Below are positions 1-9,960 of a stretch of 64,000 nt of DNA, one piece after another. How positions within the stretch are numbered: the first letter of the stretch is position 1; the number at the start of each line of letters is the position of its first letter. Made by a program: the position numbers and the translations under genes. This DNA is from Micropterix aruncella. Taxonomy: Eukaryota; Arthropoda; Insecta; Lepidoptera; Micropterigidae. The notes beneath the pieces were generated by a model. It saw only the letters and a program-made list of their open reading frames with translations. It had not been told where the DNA came from and made no database searches. Location of the stretch: positions 28,554,414 to 28,618,413 of the forward strand of contig OX155961.1 of NCBI GenBank assembly GCA_944548615.1, read 5' to 3'.

Positions 1-129
1 GTGTACAAGACGGATTTTCAAAATTTCCGCGCTCCGAGCCCGGCCCCCCACCACCGTTATAACCTACGCAGTGGCGGCAGCGGTATGCGGCCTACCCGCA
101 AAACAACAGATTGACAGCTCTTCAGTCTA

Positions 130-183
130 CCCTAGACAACGGCGGCTGCAACGTCACCGAAACGTCGGGTGCTACAAATTTCA
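130..183 (+). repeat. Dispersed repeat terminus with GAAACGTCGG motif, copy 1
   Basis: This 50-bp block recurs in reverse orientation at 28922-28972. Shared words are GACAACGGCGG, then ACCGAAACGTCGGGTG, then TACAAA. A CGAAAC box followed by a GTC-containing stem resembles the conserved core of hammerhead-type sequences found at ends of Penelope-like and related retroelements, but no CTGATGA box is visible here, so that link is only a guess. No coding sequence of such an element is seen nearby. Confidence 0.45.
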
Positions 184-844
184 CGTGGTAAATTCGTTTT
201 TTATCCTATTTATAATGTCAAACAACCGCGATAGTCTTCGATTTTATAATATATAATATGACATATAATATTTCAAAACATTTAAAAGTCAGGTTAGATT
301 ACCTACAATGTCCAATATTTTCAAAATAATTAGAATATTACATCCTCGAAATTGATTGAATAATATTTTAGGCTTCTGGTTTACATGAAGTTGAACACAG
401 TGCGGCGCAGCCAGGAGCGCACTTACTTTTACAACGGTGCGGGCGTTTTCAGATTTAAATGCCTCGCTTTCAGTAGTTCGGTAGTCGTGTCTCTCACTTG
501 TATCTCGCTGGAATTTGCTACATATAAGAGAGTGTTAATTATGCGCGTATATTCGCGTTCTTTGTAATATTGCCTGTGAGAGAGAGGTCCTCACCTTTAG
601 AGAGATCCCATTTCAATACACTGTTACTTTACCGGCCCGCCTACCGACAAATAGAATAGTATTGTTAACGCGCAACATTATTTTTCGACGTGAATACGGA
701 TATATATTATATACATTTTAACCCCCTCCCCACAATAAGCTATTTTTTTGAAGGTTGAGACCTATGAAATCTTAAGGCGACATGAGACCTGGCGCATACT
801 AAACGTTTTATCGCAGCGCTAGTACAGAATAACTGCATTTGCGC
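184..844. other. AT-rich intergenic DNA, nothing recognised
   Basis: Short open frames at 385-567 and elsewhere have no recognisable domains. No repeat shared with the rest of the window was noticed. Confidence 0.5.
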
Positions 845-849
845 AGTGG

Positions 850-1108
850 TATAAGGCCCCAATTGGGCGATATCGGCCACAACACGATTCAGCGTGACGG
901 CCACGTTTTAATTTTATTTAAATATTATTTGTTTTATTTTATTATGTTTTATTATGTTAATATGTTTTATTTTAATTATAGGTACAGTGGTTTGGCAGTA
1001 ATTAATGTTTTGGTGAGACAGTGTCATAATTCAATTTTTTTACTAATTTTTACTAAAATTTTTTGGGACATCAACTTGCCAATCGGCTGAGGGGCCGAGC
1101 CCGAAGGG
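850..1108 (+). mobile_element. TTAA-type MITE family 1, copy 1
   Basis: About 260 bp that match, in reverse orientation, the element at 4369-4622. Shared landmarks are the CGATATCGGCCACAACACG block near one end, the AT-rich middle, and the CTGAGGGGCCGAGCCCGAAGGG end. The right end abuts TTAA at 1109-1112, the target typical of piggyBac-like elements. The left terminal sequence has diverged and lacks a clear TTAA. No coding capacity. Confidence 0.6.
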
Positions 1109-1112
1109 TTAA

Positions 1113-1433
1113 TGGTAAAGGATATTTAGCTTAACGCTCAGAGCGCTTTTAAGTTTTAAACAATTGTAATTAATTTAGGGCCTAAATAAAAAATGTGGCT
1201 AAGCGTGACGCTAGAGAATTAACCAGTGAATATAATGAAATTAAAATAAGACACACTCACCGCCTACATTGTAGGAGTAACCGCGCCTGAAAGTTTTCTA
1301 ACTGAGTTTAAAGCCTTAATGTCCAAAGCAATGGGCAACTATTTTGAGTCTATTTAAAAATTAATGCTTATATTTTTTTTAAAAATCATAAAACTAACAT
1401 TCTTGGTCGTTCCCAGGTATCATGTCAACATAA
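1113..1433. other. AT-rich spacer, nothing recognised
   Basis: No open frame or repeat of note between two TTAA-type MITEs. Confidence 0.5.
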
Positions 1434-1782
1434 CCCTTGGAGTAAATAGGTATTTTCATGGATGCATCTGTGTCTTTTGCAGGATTTTCGGCGACATCGA
1501 CCTTAAAGTACTATAACTACGAAACTACTACACCAATCATAAAAAGAACAACTGCACAATGATTGCATTGAAATTTCGAATATAGAATATTGAAATATCA
1601 TTTTGTAAAACAATTAGATAATTATGAATAAATATGAGAACGTCAAAGAAGTGAAAAAAATGCGGAACCAGATCTGGTCGTATCATACTCAACGGATAAT
1701 TGTTTCAGAACCAGATTTGGTCGTATCATACTCAACGGATAATTGTTTCAGAACCAGATTTGGTCGTATCATACTCAAGGGG
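1434..1782 (+). mobile_element. TTAA-type MITE family 2, copy 1
   Basis: A 349-bp element with terminal inverted repeats CCCTTGGAGTA (left) and CCCCTTGAGTA (right, reverse complement). It is followed by TTAA and preceded by ATAA, a plausible decayed TTAA. Near the right end there is a tandem duplication of about 50 bp with the word GGTCGTATCATACTCAA. A second copy lies inverted at 37504-37802. TTAA duplication with CCC-starting ends suggests a non-autonomous piggyBac-like element; no transposase is present. Confidence 0.7.
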
Positions 1783-1786
1783 TTAA

Positions 1787-2690
1787 TTAAGAATATAACT
1801 AACCTAAGTTAGTATCAATTTACTTCTTTACTATACTCTATCATTATTATTTACTTGATTCATTTATTCTTAGGTTTGATTTAGTTTCTGTCATGTATTA
1901 GTATTTCAAATTGACTTACTTTAGTTCATAACATTCTGGAGACTATCCATACAGGAATATTTATGTATGGACTAGAATTATGAATTTGCGAGAATAATTA
2001 TGTTTTTTAACTAGCACTTCGTTTTATAATTTATGTGTTAGTTTTAGCAAGTAACTAAAATATAAAAAATCCGAAAAAATGAACTTATATTACTGAAAAA
2101 CAATATTCAATTTCATACACAATTCATTTCATTTCATTTAATACATGCTGTAGAATAAATGAACAATAATACAATTAAAATATCATAGACAAAACTCCAG
2201 AAGCAAAAAACTGACTACACGATATTTCACCATGATATGCCTACTTGCAGTAATCCTATTTTAATATCACCTAGCTAAGCTATAGTCTGTTCATGCCAAG
2301 GTGGACATTTACATTTTTATAAATTTGTGCATAAATTATTATATATAAAAGCTAAGTAAAGACAAGACCACAATAAATTTGAAATAATATTATACAGTCT
2401 CGACCATCGAAGTAAATCTGAAAAGATAAAATGGCTAACAATCATCAGAACAGATAAATAATAATGATGTACAAATAAATATTATTCAAATAATGATAAG
2501 TTTTCAAATTTAATACCCAATTTCAAATTCAATACCCAGTCGTCTTTTTTATTTTACTGAGTAGGTATCTATCTATCTATTTACTATTATTATGATTTCG
2601 ATTTTTGTTTATTTATTCGATAATTTTATGATTATAATTTCAAACATATTTTGATGATATTTTAATTATTTTTTTTAAGATGTTTATGAC
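1787..2690. other. AT-rich DNA, nothing recognised
   Basis: Very AT-rich, with short TATC-type runs near 2566-2585. No coding signal or shared repeat was noticed. Confidence 0.5.
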
Positions 2691-2918
2691 AAAGACATAA
2701 TTTAGAATTTTTGATATTTTTTGTGTGCACAGGTAAAATATTTCCTGGTACACCTGCCTTAGTACAGGCCTAGGCCTAGTTACGCGGGGTTGACGTAGTG
2801 ACCAAGATGCTGCATTGTACTCTATTTTTCGCTACTGGTCCAAACACATTTTTTTTTGTAATGCTGCGGGAAATTATATTTCGTGCTTCACCTTTGATAA
2901 ATAAATAAATAAATGTTA
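2691..2918 (+). mobile_element. LINE 3'-end fragment with (AAAT)n tail
   Basis: The segment around 2745-2800 (TACACCTGCCTTAGTACAGG, then CCTAGGCCTAGTTACG) matches, reversed, the segment at 24350-24400. It runs into a GATAAATAAATAAATAAATG tail at 2896-2915. The arrangement is that of a 5'-truncated non-LTR retrotransposon 3' UTR. No RT sequence is retained in this copy. Confidence 0.5.
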
Positions 2919-3502
2919 ATAAAAAAACCATTAGAACATATTTAGAATAGCATATAAAAATAATATATTAAACATATCAATGAATTACTAATACTATTTT
3001 TGTGTGGTCACTTTGTATGAGAAGAGTGTCATAGCGGGTGAATGAAATATCGAAAGAAATAAGAGTCGAAATAAATATCGATATAAAATAAGGGTTAAAT
3101 ATCGAAAGAAAGCAGATCTTTTTTGCCCCACTTTTTTGATTTTTGCATAACGTCCCTGAAACTCCAATATATCGGAGTCGTTCCATCGGGTAGATATATT
3201 ACATGGTCGCAGCTCGTGTCTGGCACGATTTTCGCAGTCTAAAAGAACAGTCACGCTATCTATAATACTTCATAGGTTACATGACAACGTTCGGCCTGAA
3301 TTACTCTCAATGCGCGAGGTGAATACAAAGGGCGATATTGAGCCCGGTGGTTCGCTCACTGTCACTTCACGTCACGCATTCGACGTGAGATTGGGAGTTT
3401 GCACAATGCTGGTAGCTTCTTCCAGGAGAGAATAATTTAAATTACATTTGAATCCAACTCTTTATTTGGAAAATCACAGAGTACCTATTGCAGTGAATAC
3501 TT
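2919..3502. other. Unassigned DNA between repeats
   Basis: Overlapping minus-strand open frames of 69-86 codons (2977-3254) show no recognisable domain. The stretch 3150-3420 is of higher complexity and GC than its flanks but has no identified function. Confidence 0.4.
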
Positions 3503-4222
3503 ACAGTATGTTGGGTGTAATTTTATTAATATAGAGAGTGGACTGTAAGGAAGGTTGGTTATTTTTATGAAATTATATGCATCATTGTGGAGAGGAGAAT
3601 CAAAGTTTATGCACCTTTGTATTTTTCGCGTGATTCCATCTCCGAATGTCTTCAAATATTCAGCTGGCCAGCTCACGAACGCGATAATTACGAAGTCACA
3701 GCAGATAAACAAGAACAGTCAAAACAGGAGTACGTCTGTCTGGGCCGGCGCGTAATTTGTCACTGATTAGAAGGGTAGGTAAGAAATAAATATATATAAA
3801 ATGGTATAATTAAAAATGGCCTAACCATTACCCCCGGGCTTAAAGCTAAAGCTAACTTACGTACTATGTAGCCTCAAACTTTACGATAAGAAACTAGAAA
3901 TAAGTGTAATATGGTATAACTTAGGTGCTAACTTATAACTAGTTAGACATACTAGTCACTGCTTAGGCAATGGACATGGTTTGATGATAAGACGAACAAA
4001 GTTGCCTTTTGACGTCCTAACAGTAGCAACACGAGTAATGATATCCTTAGAAGTATGCGCTTCCTGTATTACCCCTAACGGCTATTTATATGGCGGAGCA
4101 TTGTACTGGTCGTTAGCTTTTGATTCCTTCTCCTCTCCACAATGATGCCTATAATTCCATAAAAATAACCAACCGTCCATACAGTCCACTCTCTATATTA
4201 TTAAACTTAAACCCAACACAGT
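3503..4222. mobile_element. Foldback element with ~110-bp inverted ends
   Basis: The left arm (about 3503-3612) and right arm (about 4120-4222) are inverted copies. They share TTAATAATATAGAGAGTGGA-like sequence, GGTTGGTTATTTTTATG and CATCATTGTGGAGAGGAGAA. Total length is about 720 bp. The interior has no transposase. Long imperfect inverted ends indicate a foldback/MITE element or two inverted insertions of a shorter one. Confidence 0.6.
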
Positions 4223-4368
4223 AAAATATATAATTTTAAATAAACACGACTGCCGTTGCAAAAACTGAACTTGTAATAATCATTGTATTTGTAATTTTAT
4301 AAACAATTTGTTCCCGCTAAAAACACGTTTTTAAATAATAAATTCGCTTGTTGAATCTATATATTTAA

Positions 4369-4622
4369 TCCTTCAGGCCCTTCGGCCCCTCAGCCGATTA
4401 ACAAATTGCTGTCCCAAAAATTTTTAGTAAATATTAGTAAAAAAAATGGATTACGATACTGTCTCACCAAAACATTAATTACTGCCAAACCACTGTACCC
4501 ATAATTAAAATGAAACATATTAACATAATAAAATAAAACAAATTAAATTAAAATTAAATTGAAACGGGGCCGTCACGCTCAATCGTGTTGTGGCCGATAT
4601 CGGCCAATCGGGGCCTGAGGGG
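4369..4622 (-). mobile_element. TTAA-type MITE family 1, copy 2 (complete)
   Basis: A 254-bp element flanked on both sides by TTAA (4365-4368 and 4623-4626). Its inverted ends are CCTTCAGGCCC and CCCTCAGGCCCC, and subterminally there are GGCCGATATCGGCC palindromes. It is the reverse complement of the copy at 850-1108. The TTAA duplication argues for piggyBac-type mobilisation. Confidence 0.7.
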
Positions 4623-4626
4623 TTAA

Positions 4627-5689
4627 AAAAGCTCCATTACAGCCCTGTTGACGCTTGATATGACTATAAACATACAGTGCTTAAAGACGATTGCGTATTC
4701 TATGACAGTCGACGGCCCTTGTTCAAGACCATTGACATCTTTCGCTGGGCAATTGCCCTTTAGCGGGGCTTGACGTCAGCCGGGCTTATTGACATGGTTT
4801 TTTGAGAGTGGCGTTGCAGGGCTGCGCGGCATGCGGCAGTGGTGATGCTTTATAGAGCCTCGCACCGACCGCCGCGGCCGCCTCCGCACACAGTAGTTGC
4901 CCTCGGTGCTCAAGCAATAAAACGTTTTTTAATAAATGTTTATAGTTTATGTATCTATATATTTTCGAGATCTACTACATCACACCTTTTATTTGATACT
5001 AAACACGACGCATTCATCGTACCTGACATTTGGACTTTTGAATATTTGGACAGTTTAGGGATTGTATGATATTCGGGATGCCATAATGATTCAAACAATA
5101 TCACACATACCATCGTTGAATTGCCCTTTAAAAATTAAATATCGTCCAAAAAAAACACGCTTTATTTTGCAGCTCGTATCTGCGAGATTTATCAGATTTG
5201 CCATAAATAATGGCACACGATAAAGGGAATATATCAGTTACGTTGATCCTCCCGCCCTGTGTAAACAAACCAGGTATTTTTCAGGCCTCGACGCTAAAAA
5301 CAAAAAAGCGATAATGAAATATATTCAATTTTGGAGCACGGAAATTGCCATTTTTATTACCACCGCATCAATTGATTCGGTGCCTTTTAATACTTGCGTG
5401 TGTCCGCGTAAATTTACGGCACGGGGTATACATTAATTGAGGATTTTCGTATGGACATTGCTATGCTTTTTAAGCTTGATTTATGAAAAGGGTTTGAGAG
5501 CGATTATACCATCAAGAAAAAAGAAATGATTTTCACGGCTGTATTGTGACGAGGTCAGTCAAGTTAAAGAGAGAACGAATGCCTATTTCCCCGAAGTCTT
5601 AGAAAATTTTGTAAATTACAGGTTTGATGATGGCCGTTTACTTCTTGTCTGTTTTATTTGTTTTATTTGTTGTTTTATACTCGATATTG
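4627..5689. other. Higher-complexity unique-looking DNA
   Basis: About 1 kb with balanced composition and no repeat shared in this window. Open frames (for example 4839-5069) have no recognisable domain. Could be conserved non-coding DNA; nothing direct shows function. Confidence 0.35.
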
Positions 5690-5863
5690 TAAAGTGTCAC
5701 AATGGGCGGGTTTATTGTCATATGACAATCTCTTACAACCAACCCTACTATGACGTGTTATATGTATGTGTGCGTTTAAGATGCCTGTAAGTGTGTGTCT
5801 TGTTATTGCATTTGATCGACAGAATTGAAAATGCAATTACGTTAATTTGATCTCAACGGAAAA

Positions 5864-5940
5864 TGGTGACCCAGCCGGGAATCGAACCCGGGACCTTACA
5901 ATGTAAGATCAGGCGACCTAGCCACTATGCCACCGGGCCG
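5864..5940 (-). repeat. tRNA-like sequence (SINE head or tRNA pseudogene, Val-like)
   Basis: On the minus strand a 7-bp acceptor stem (GGCCCGG with CTGGGTC, two G-U pairs) and a perfect T arm (CCGGG TTCGATT CCCGG) are followed by A and an encoded CCA. An A-box-like TGGCATAGTGG and an exact B box GGTTCGATTCC are present, so RNA polymerase III could initiate. The loop CTTACAT would read anticodon TAC (Val), but the anticodon stem (CTGAT/TGTAA) and D stem do not pair properly, so a functional tRNA is unlikely. The encoded CCA and the unrelated minus-strand sequence continuing to about 5690 fit a tRNA-derived SINE or retroposed tRNA. The palindrome ATTGTCATATGACAAT lies near 5716-5731. Confidence 0.6.
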
Positions 5941-6249
5941 TGAAACCACTATGCCACTTCTTGGCATTTGCATTTGTCAAATGAAATCACATTTTAAAAT
6001 AAATATATTTTCTATATTGGTTGACTAGCATTAAAATAAAAATATTGGTTGTGTCACCTCAAAACTTTCCCGGCAAGTAGCCATGGACATACGGAAGGCT
6101 TTTGGGCGTGATGTATATTCGAGAAGTAGGTTTACGTGCTTAAAAGTTCATTTTGAAATATTGTCGTCGAGCAAATTTCATCGCTTGAAATTTTAACTTG
6201 TTTTTCTTTACCCTATAATTTGGGCTGTTTCAATGAAATACAATTGTCC
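5941..6249. other. AT-rich spacer, nothing recognised
   Basis: No open frame or shared repeat noticed. Confidence 0.5.
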
Positions 6250-6920
6250 GGGAGCTAATAGGCCCTTGCTGAGTTGGCCACGAAGACCCATTCTGTTCAG
6301 GGTTGGTCACTTTCACGGGTCAACACCCATCCGGCGGCCTCCACGCATGAAGTGCGAGCACGGGCAGGACTCTGGCCTAAGGGCTAATTTCCTTAGGAAT
6401 CAACTTTCTGGCGCTCCTGGATGGTCTGCGCACCGTGCGGCGTAAGCCAATCGATTGTGCACTCTGACTAACAGTCGGGGGAGTCTGAAAGCGGTACTGT
6501 TTCCTATAGAGCGGGGGTGGTTGCGGACCTTACGGCGACTGCTCTTGAAACGACCATGCATCGGCTACCCGATCCTAGGTGAACAGCCGTGCAAAGGATG
6601 CCGTCGTCCGCGATAGATTCGGTATACACCATTTCACCGCTTCGTAAGGGAGAGCACCGCGCAAGCGACTTCGAACTCGTAATCAATCGAGAGACTGGAG
6701 TAATCTAGTCGCATTGGAAGTAAGGGCCTGAGTGTAAGCCCGCTGGGTAACACTCCTGGCTATCTCGCGGTTAAGGCATTGTCCTCTTACGGGTATGTGG
6801 CGGAGCTTGACGGTGGACTGTTTTGTCCAAGTCTTCTGCGCTCACTCCAGGGAGATAGAACGACTAATAGTTAAAACTTCCTGAGGTGACGGGTTCGCTC
6901 GTTGTAGTTGTCAGTGCGGT
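6250..6920 (+). repeat. CTAG-650 repeat family, copy A
   Basis: This is the first of at least five plus-strand copies of an unclassified dispersed repeat. It starts near GGGAGCTAATGGGCCCTTGC. Fixed landmarks follow in order: TTCAGGGTTGG, CAACACCCATCC, GGCGCTCCTGGA, GACCATCGGCTACCCGATCC, CACCGCTTCGTAAGGGAGAG, GGTGGACTGTTTTGTCC, and ACTTCCTGAGGTGACGGGTT with GTTGTAGTTG at the end. The terminal CTCTAGTT seen in other copies has been lost here. It is clearly more GC-rich than flanking DNA and has no conserved reading frame. There is no obvious terminal inverted repeat. Confidence 0.75.
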
Positions 6921-7674
6921 CAGTTTATACTTAAAATTCTCGCATAAGTCCTTGGCTACTTGCCGGGAATGTTTTGTAGTGTAACAACCGTTTTTTTTTT
7001 AAATTTACAAAATACTTTTTTAGACAGGTCTTGATTAGACATCCTAATAATTATAGCCGATGAAAAATCTGTTAAATCGAAGAGAAAATAGCAAATAAAT
7101 TGTAAATCGAATGCAAATAAATTATGGCACTTAGTACATAGCAAATACATAGAACTGCTACGCATTGTTATGTGGCTTTATCAAGACGAAATTCGGGAAA
7201 GTATACGATACAGTGTACCTGCCAGATTTTGTCATTTCCAACTATTTATAACCTTGGGTCAACCTACAGAAATGTTAACACCAATTAATTAAAACACTAG
7301 ATATTTGATATCATGGTGGTGTTGCTATCTTTACTGCTAGCACGTCGCCGAATCGTTTTTCCTTTGAACCAACCAGGATCGTAAAATATAACACCCTACC
7401 TTATTTGTTCCTGAGCCCACCATAATAAACCAAGCGGCAGTAACAAATTTGATAAACTCTAATGCAGGGATTACCAAAGTTATTTTCATCACGCTGCTCT
7501 GCTGCTAAATTAAATTCCCACGTCCCTATATTATTATAAATTAATATTATAATTGCAAAAAAATTATAAAATCATAGGGAATTTTTTATTGCTTTTACAG
7601 GGTGTAATTTGATTGAAGGCATTTCTTGTATCTTTAAAAAACACAAAAAAAAAATACGTATGGCACTCGGGGAC
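6921..7674. other. AT-rich DNA, nothing recognised
   Basis: No coding signal or shared repeat noticed. The open frame 6956-7165 on the minus strand is not recognisable. Confidence 0.45.
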
Positions 7675-7700
7675 TGCCGCGGTAAAGCTATTGCATAGCA
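7675..7700 (+). repeat. Short palindromic module, copy 1
   Basis: CGCGGTAAAGCTATTGCATAGC recurs almost directly at 8213-8240 (CGCGATAAAAGCTATGCAAT). Each contains an ATGCAAT/ATTGCAT palindrome-like core. The two copies flank the 7764-7857 hairpin. Confidence 0.4.
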
Positions 7701-7763
7701 TTTTTAACAACTTGTGCAATTATAATTATTTATTTATTTTATTTTTTCTGATATCAGATAACT

Positions 7764-7857
7764 GCGCTCTATCGGAAGACGTTGAAATTATTCCGAATCA
7801 TTTGCGGCTGCGAAAGCAAATGATTCGGAATAATTTAAACGTCTTCCGATAGAGCGC
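7764..7857. repeat. Near-perfect 42-bp-arm hairpin
   Basis: The arms 7764-7805 and 7816-7857 are reverse complements with a single mismatch (41 of 42) around a 10-nt loop GGCTGCGAAA. The arms start with GCGCTCTATCGG. Such a long near-perfect palindrome indicates a recent or maintained foldback sequence or a very short MITE. No coding capacity. Confidence 0.85.
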
Positions 7858-8453
7858 CGCGCACGAATTTTTTATTCGATAAAGCAAAAAAACCGGATTA
7901 TTCGAAAAAAAACGTAGATAAAAAGATAGATAATTAAATTATCTTTAAAATGGTGCAGGTTTCATAAGAATACGCCAGATAGTATTTGCGTAGTAGTCGT
8001 TTTTGTGTTCGGTTAGACATAATTTCACAAATTAATTACACTATGTAATATAAACAAAATCTAAAATATTCAAAGCTAAGAATATTAGTAAAATGTTCTT
8101 GTTTACCATGTATTTTTTTCGAATCGTAAGCAGTACTCGTTTAGACGTAATTATCAGTTTAAAATCATTAATTTTCGTTAAGAAATTTCTTCATTCGGTC
8201 GCCGCGCTGGCAGGCCCGCGATAAAAGCTATGCAATAGCTTAAAAGTTTTTTCAAAATTTTTCTCATATTTGTAAATTGTATCTATTTAAGAAAAGTTTA
8301 AGAAGCGCCATGCGCGCTGCGCTATCTCATGGTAGGTAAGATATCGATAGTAAACAGTATTAGCGATATTTTACCTACCGCTAGATAACAAATCGTGCTC
8401 ACAGCTTTTTATACTATTAAAAAAACAATTTAAAAAAAAGCTGATACGTCTTG
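7858..8453. other. AT-rich DNA with a small hairpin
   Basis: Contains the second copy of the CGCGATAAAAGCTATGC module at 8213-8240 and a hairpin at 8331-8379 (GGTAGGTAAGATATCG paired with CGATATTTTACCTACC, one mismatch). No gene seen. Confidence 0.5.
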
Positions 8454-8521
8454 ACATGGGGGAGGGGTGAGGGAGGTCAATAATCCCAAAAACGTGATTA
8501 CGTAATATCTGGACGGCCCCA
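8454..8521 (-). repeat. GGGGCCGTCC repeat, copy 1
   Basis: Reverse complement GGGGCCGTCCA, then ATTACGTAATCACG, then a run of purine-rich GGGGGA. It matches the plus-strand block at 49161-49245. It is probably an end of a dispersed element; no full element could be delimited. Confidence 0.45.
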
Positions 8522-8525
8522 TTAG

Positions 8526-9670
8526 CGTAAGATATTCCCACTTGACAATAGGCCCACCATATTGTACTCTATTCGGTGTGCATTATTTATCCAAACAAAC
8601 TAGAAACATATTTTATTGGCTAAATTATAAGTAAAACGACAAAAAATATATATAAAACCATTGATGAATAAAACTCCTGTCTTTAAAGTTAAAATTAACC
8701 CTTAAATAGGGCACGAGCTTATGCAATCATCTAATATATTGCTATCGCTGGGTCTATGAGAGTCGATTTTAGGCCCAAAGTGACGGGCGTTAAACTCGCA
8801 TCGGCATCGCACGGTTATTTCCGCAAATTATGGCTTTGGGGGTAATATAAACCCGAAGCGAAACGCTAAACGCTCGCCGTTACAGTATATACCGGTGATG
8901 CTGAAGTTGGCTAACGAGCTATAACCGTCAAGGATTTGGAGAATTAGTGCCGTTTGTTTTGCACTCCGATCGGTATTGCCATCTAATTCAAGACCAGCAC
9001 CGAAATTCTTTAAAATTAAGATGACAAGTTGTTGCGCTGAACGTTTCGCCCTGCTGATCTTAAATGAGTAGTCATCTATTTAAATTGTAGAAGATAAATA
9101 TTTCTAAATATCAAAATATTTACACAGAAATACTTCATTCACATTATTCTGAAACCAAACAAAACTATATAAAATATATTAAAATACATACTTTAAAGCT
9201 AAAAAAATCCACTAATGTGATTCCGAACAGTAAATGTTAACAAAAATGATGGCATCGATGGAATTATTTATCAACCCATGCAAGAATACAGTATCGATCA
9301 AGTTTCTATGGCTTTCCAATGGGATCAACTTGTGGGATTTTAAGGATTCCTCGTAGGAGCTTGGCTTGATGAAAGAATTGAAGTTTTAACGTTTCACAAA
9401 TCTTCTTAGTATTTTTTCGATACGCGAGTAGGTTATATATAAGTTAAGTATCGAGGATTCCAAACCACTGATGCAAACTCCAACTGACTTCTTAAGTTGG
9501 AAATATAGAACGTATCAGTGGATTGGATATCGTTGATATCATTAGAATAACACCGAGTAATTTATATGATTTTCTAATTATATTATGTTTGTGTTCGGCG
9601 AATAGTATTTTCGTATCAAGGGCAACTTCTAGATCTCGCACCGTTGTCTCCCTTCCCACTAACATGCAAT
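8526..9670. other. Unique-looking DNA, nothing recognised
   Basis: The part around 8700-9050 is of higher complexity and GC content than its surroundings. No open frame of note. Confidence 0.35.
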
Positions 9671-9960
9671 TTAAGTTGAATCAAACATTATATTAAGTAT
9701 TTTTCCAGAGTATGTAATTATGTGACATTTGCTTACGTTAACGATGAGACAGTTGTCCGAACAGTATTTCATAAGGCGTTTTATATCCGCCTGCAAATTA
9801 AGGCAGTCATAAAGTAATCGAACCTCACTAAAAATTATCTTGAAATCCGCATATACATATGATATATTAGAATGTAGAACGCAATCGGGGATATCGTTGA
9901 AGTATCGAAGAAATAGAATGGTCCCAAGAGGAAGCCTTGCGGTACACCGAATGAATTTTG
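9671..9960 (-). pseudogene. Non-LTR reverse transcriptase relic (palm region)
   Basis: A minus-strand frame reads LPLGTILFLRYFNDIP, then ISYVYADF, then a region ending in NVSKCHIITY. These correspond to the GVPQGSILGPLLFLIYINDL, YADD and N.SKT motifs of jockey/CR1-type reverse transcriptases. The catalytic YADD is YADF here, so the second aspartate is lost and the enzyme would be inactive. The frame continues upstream to 10111, but that part has no RT similarity. No endonuclease, RNase H or poly(A) tail is associated. It is a short dead fragment of a LINE. Confidence 0.75.

Noticed and set aside
6250..6920. Open frames within CTAG-650 copies (60-116 codons)
   Set aside because: Frames are not conserved in position or sequence between copies; the repeat is non-coding.
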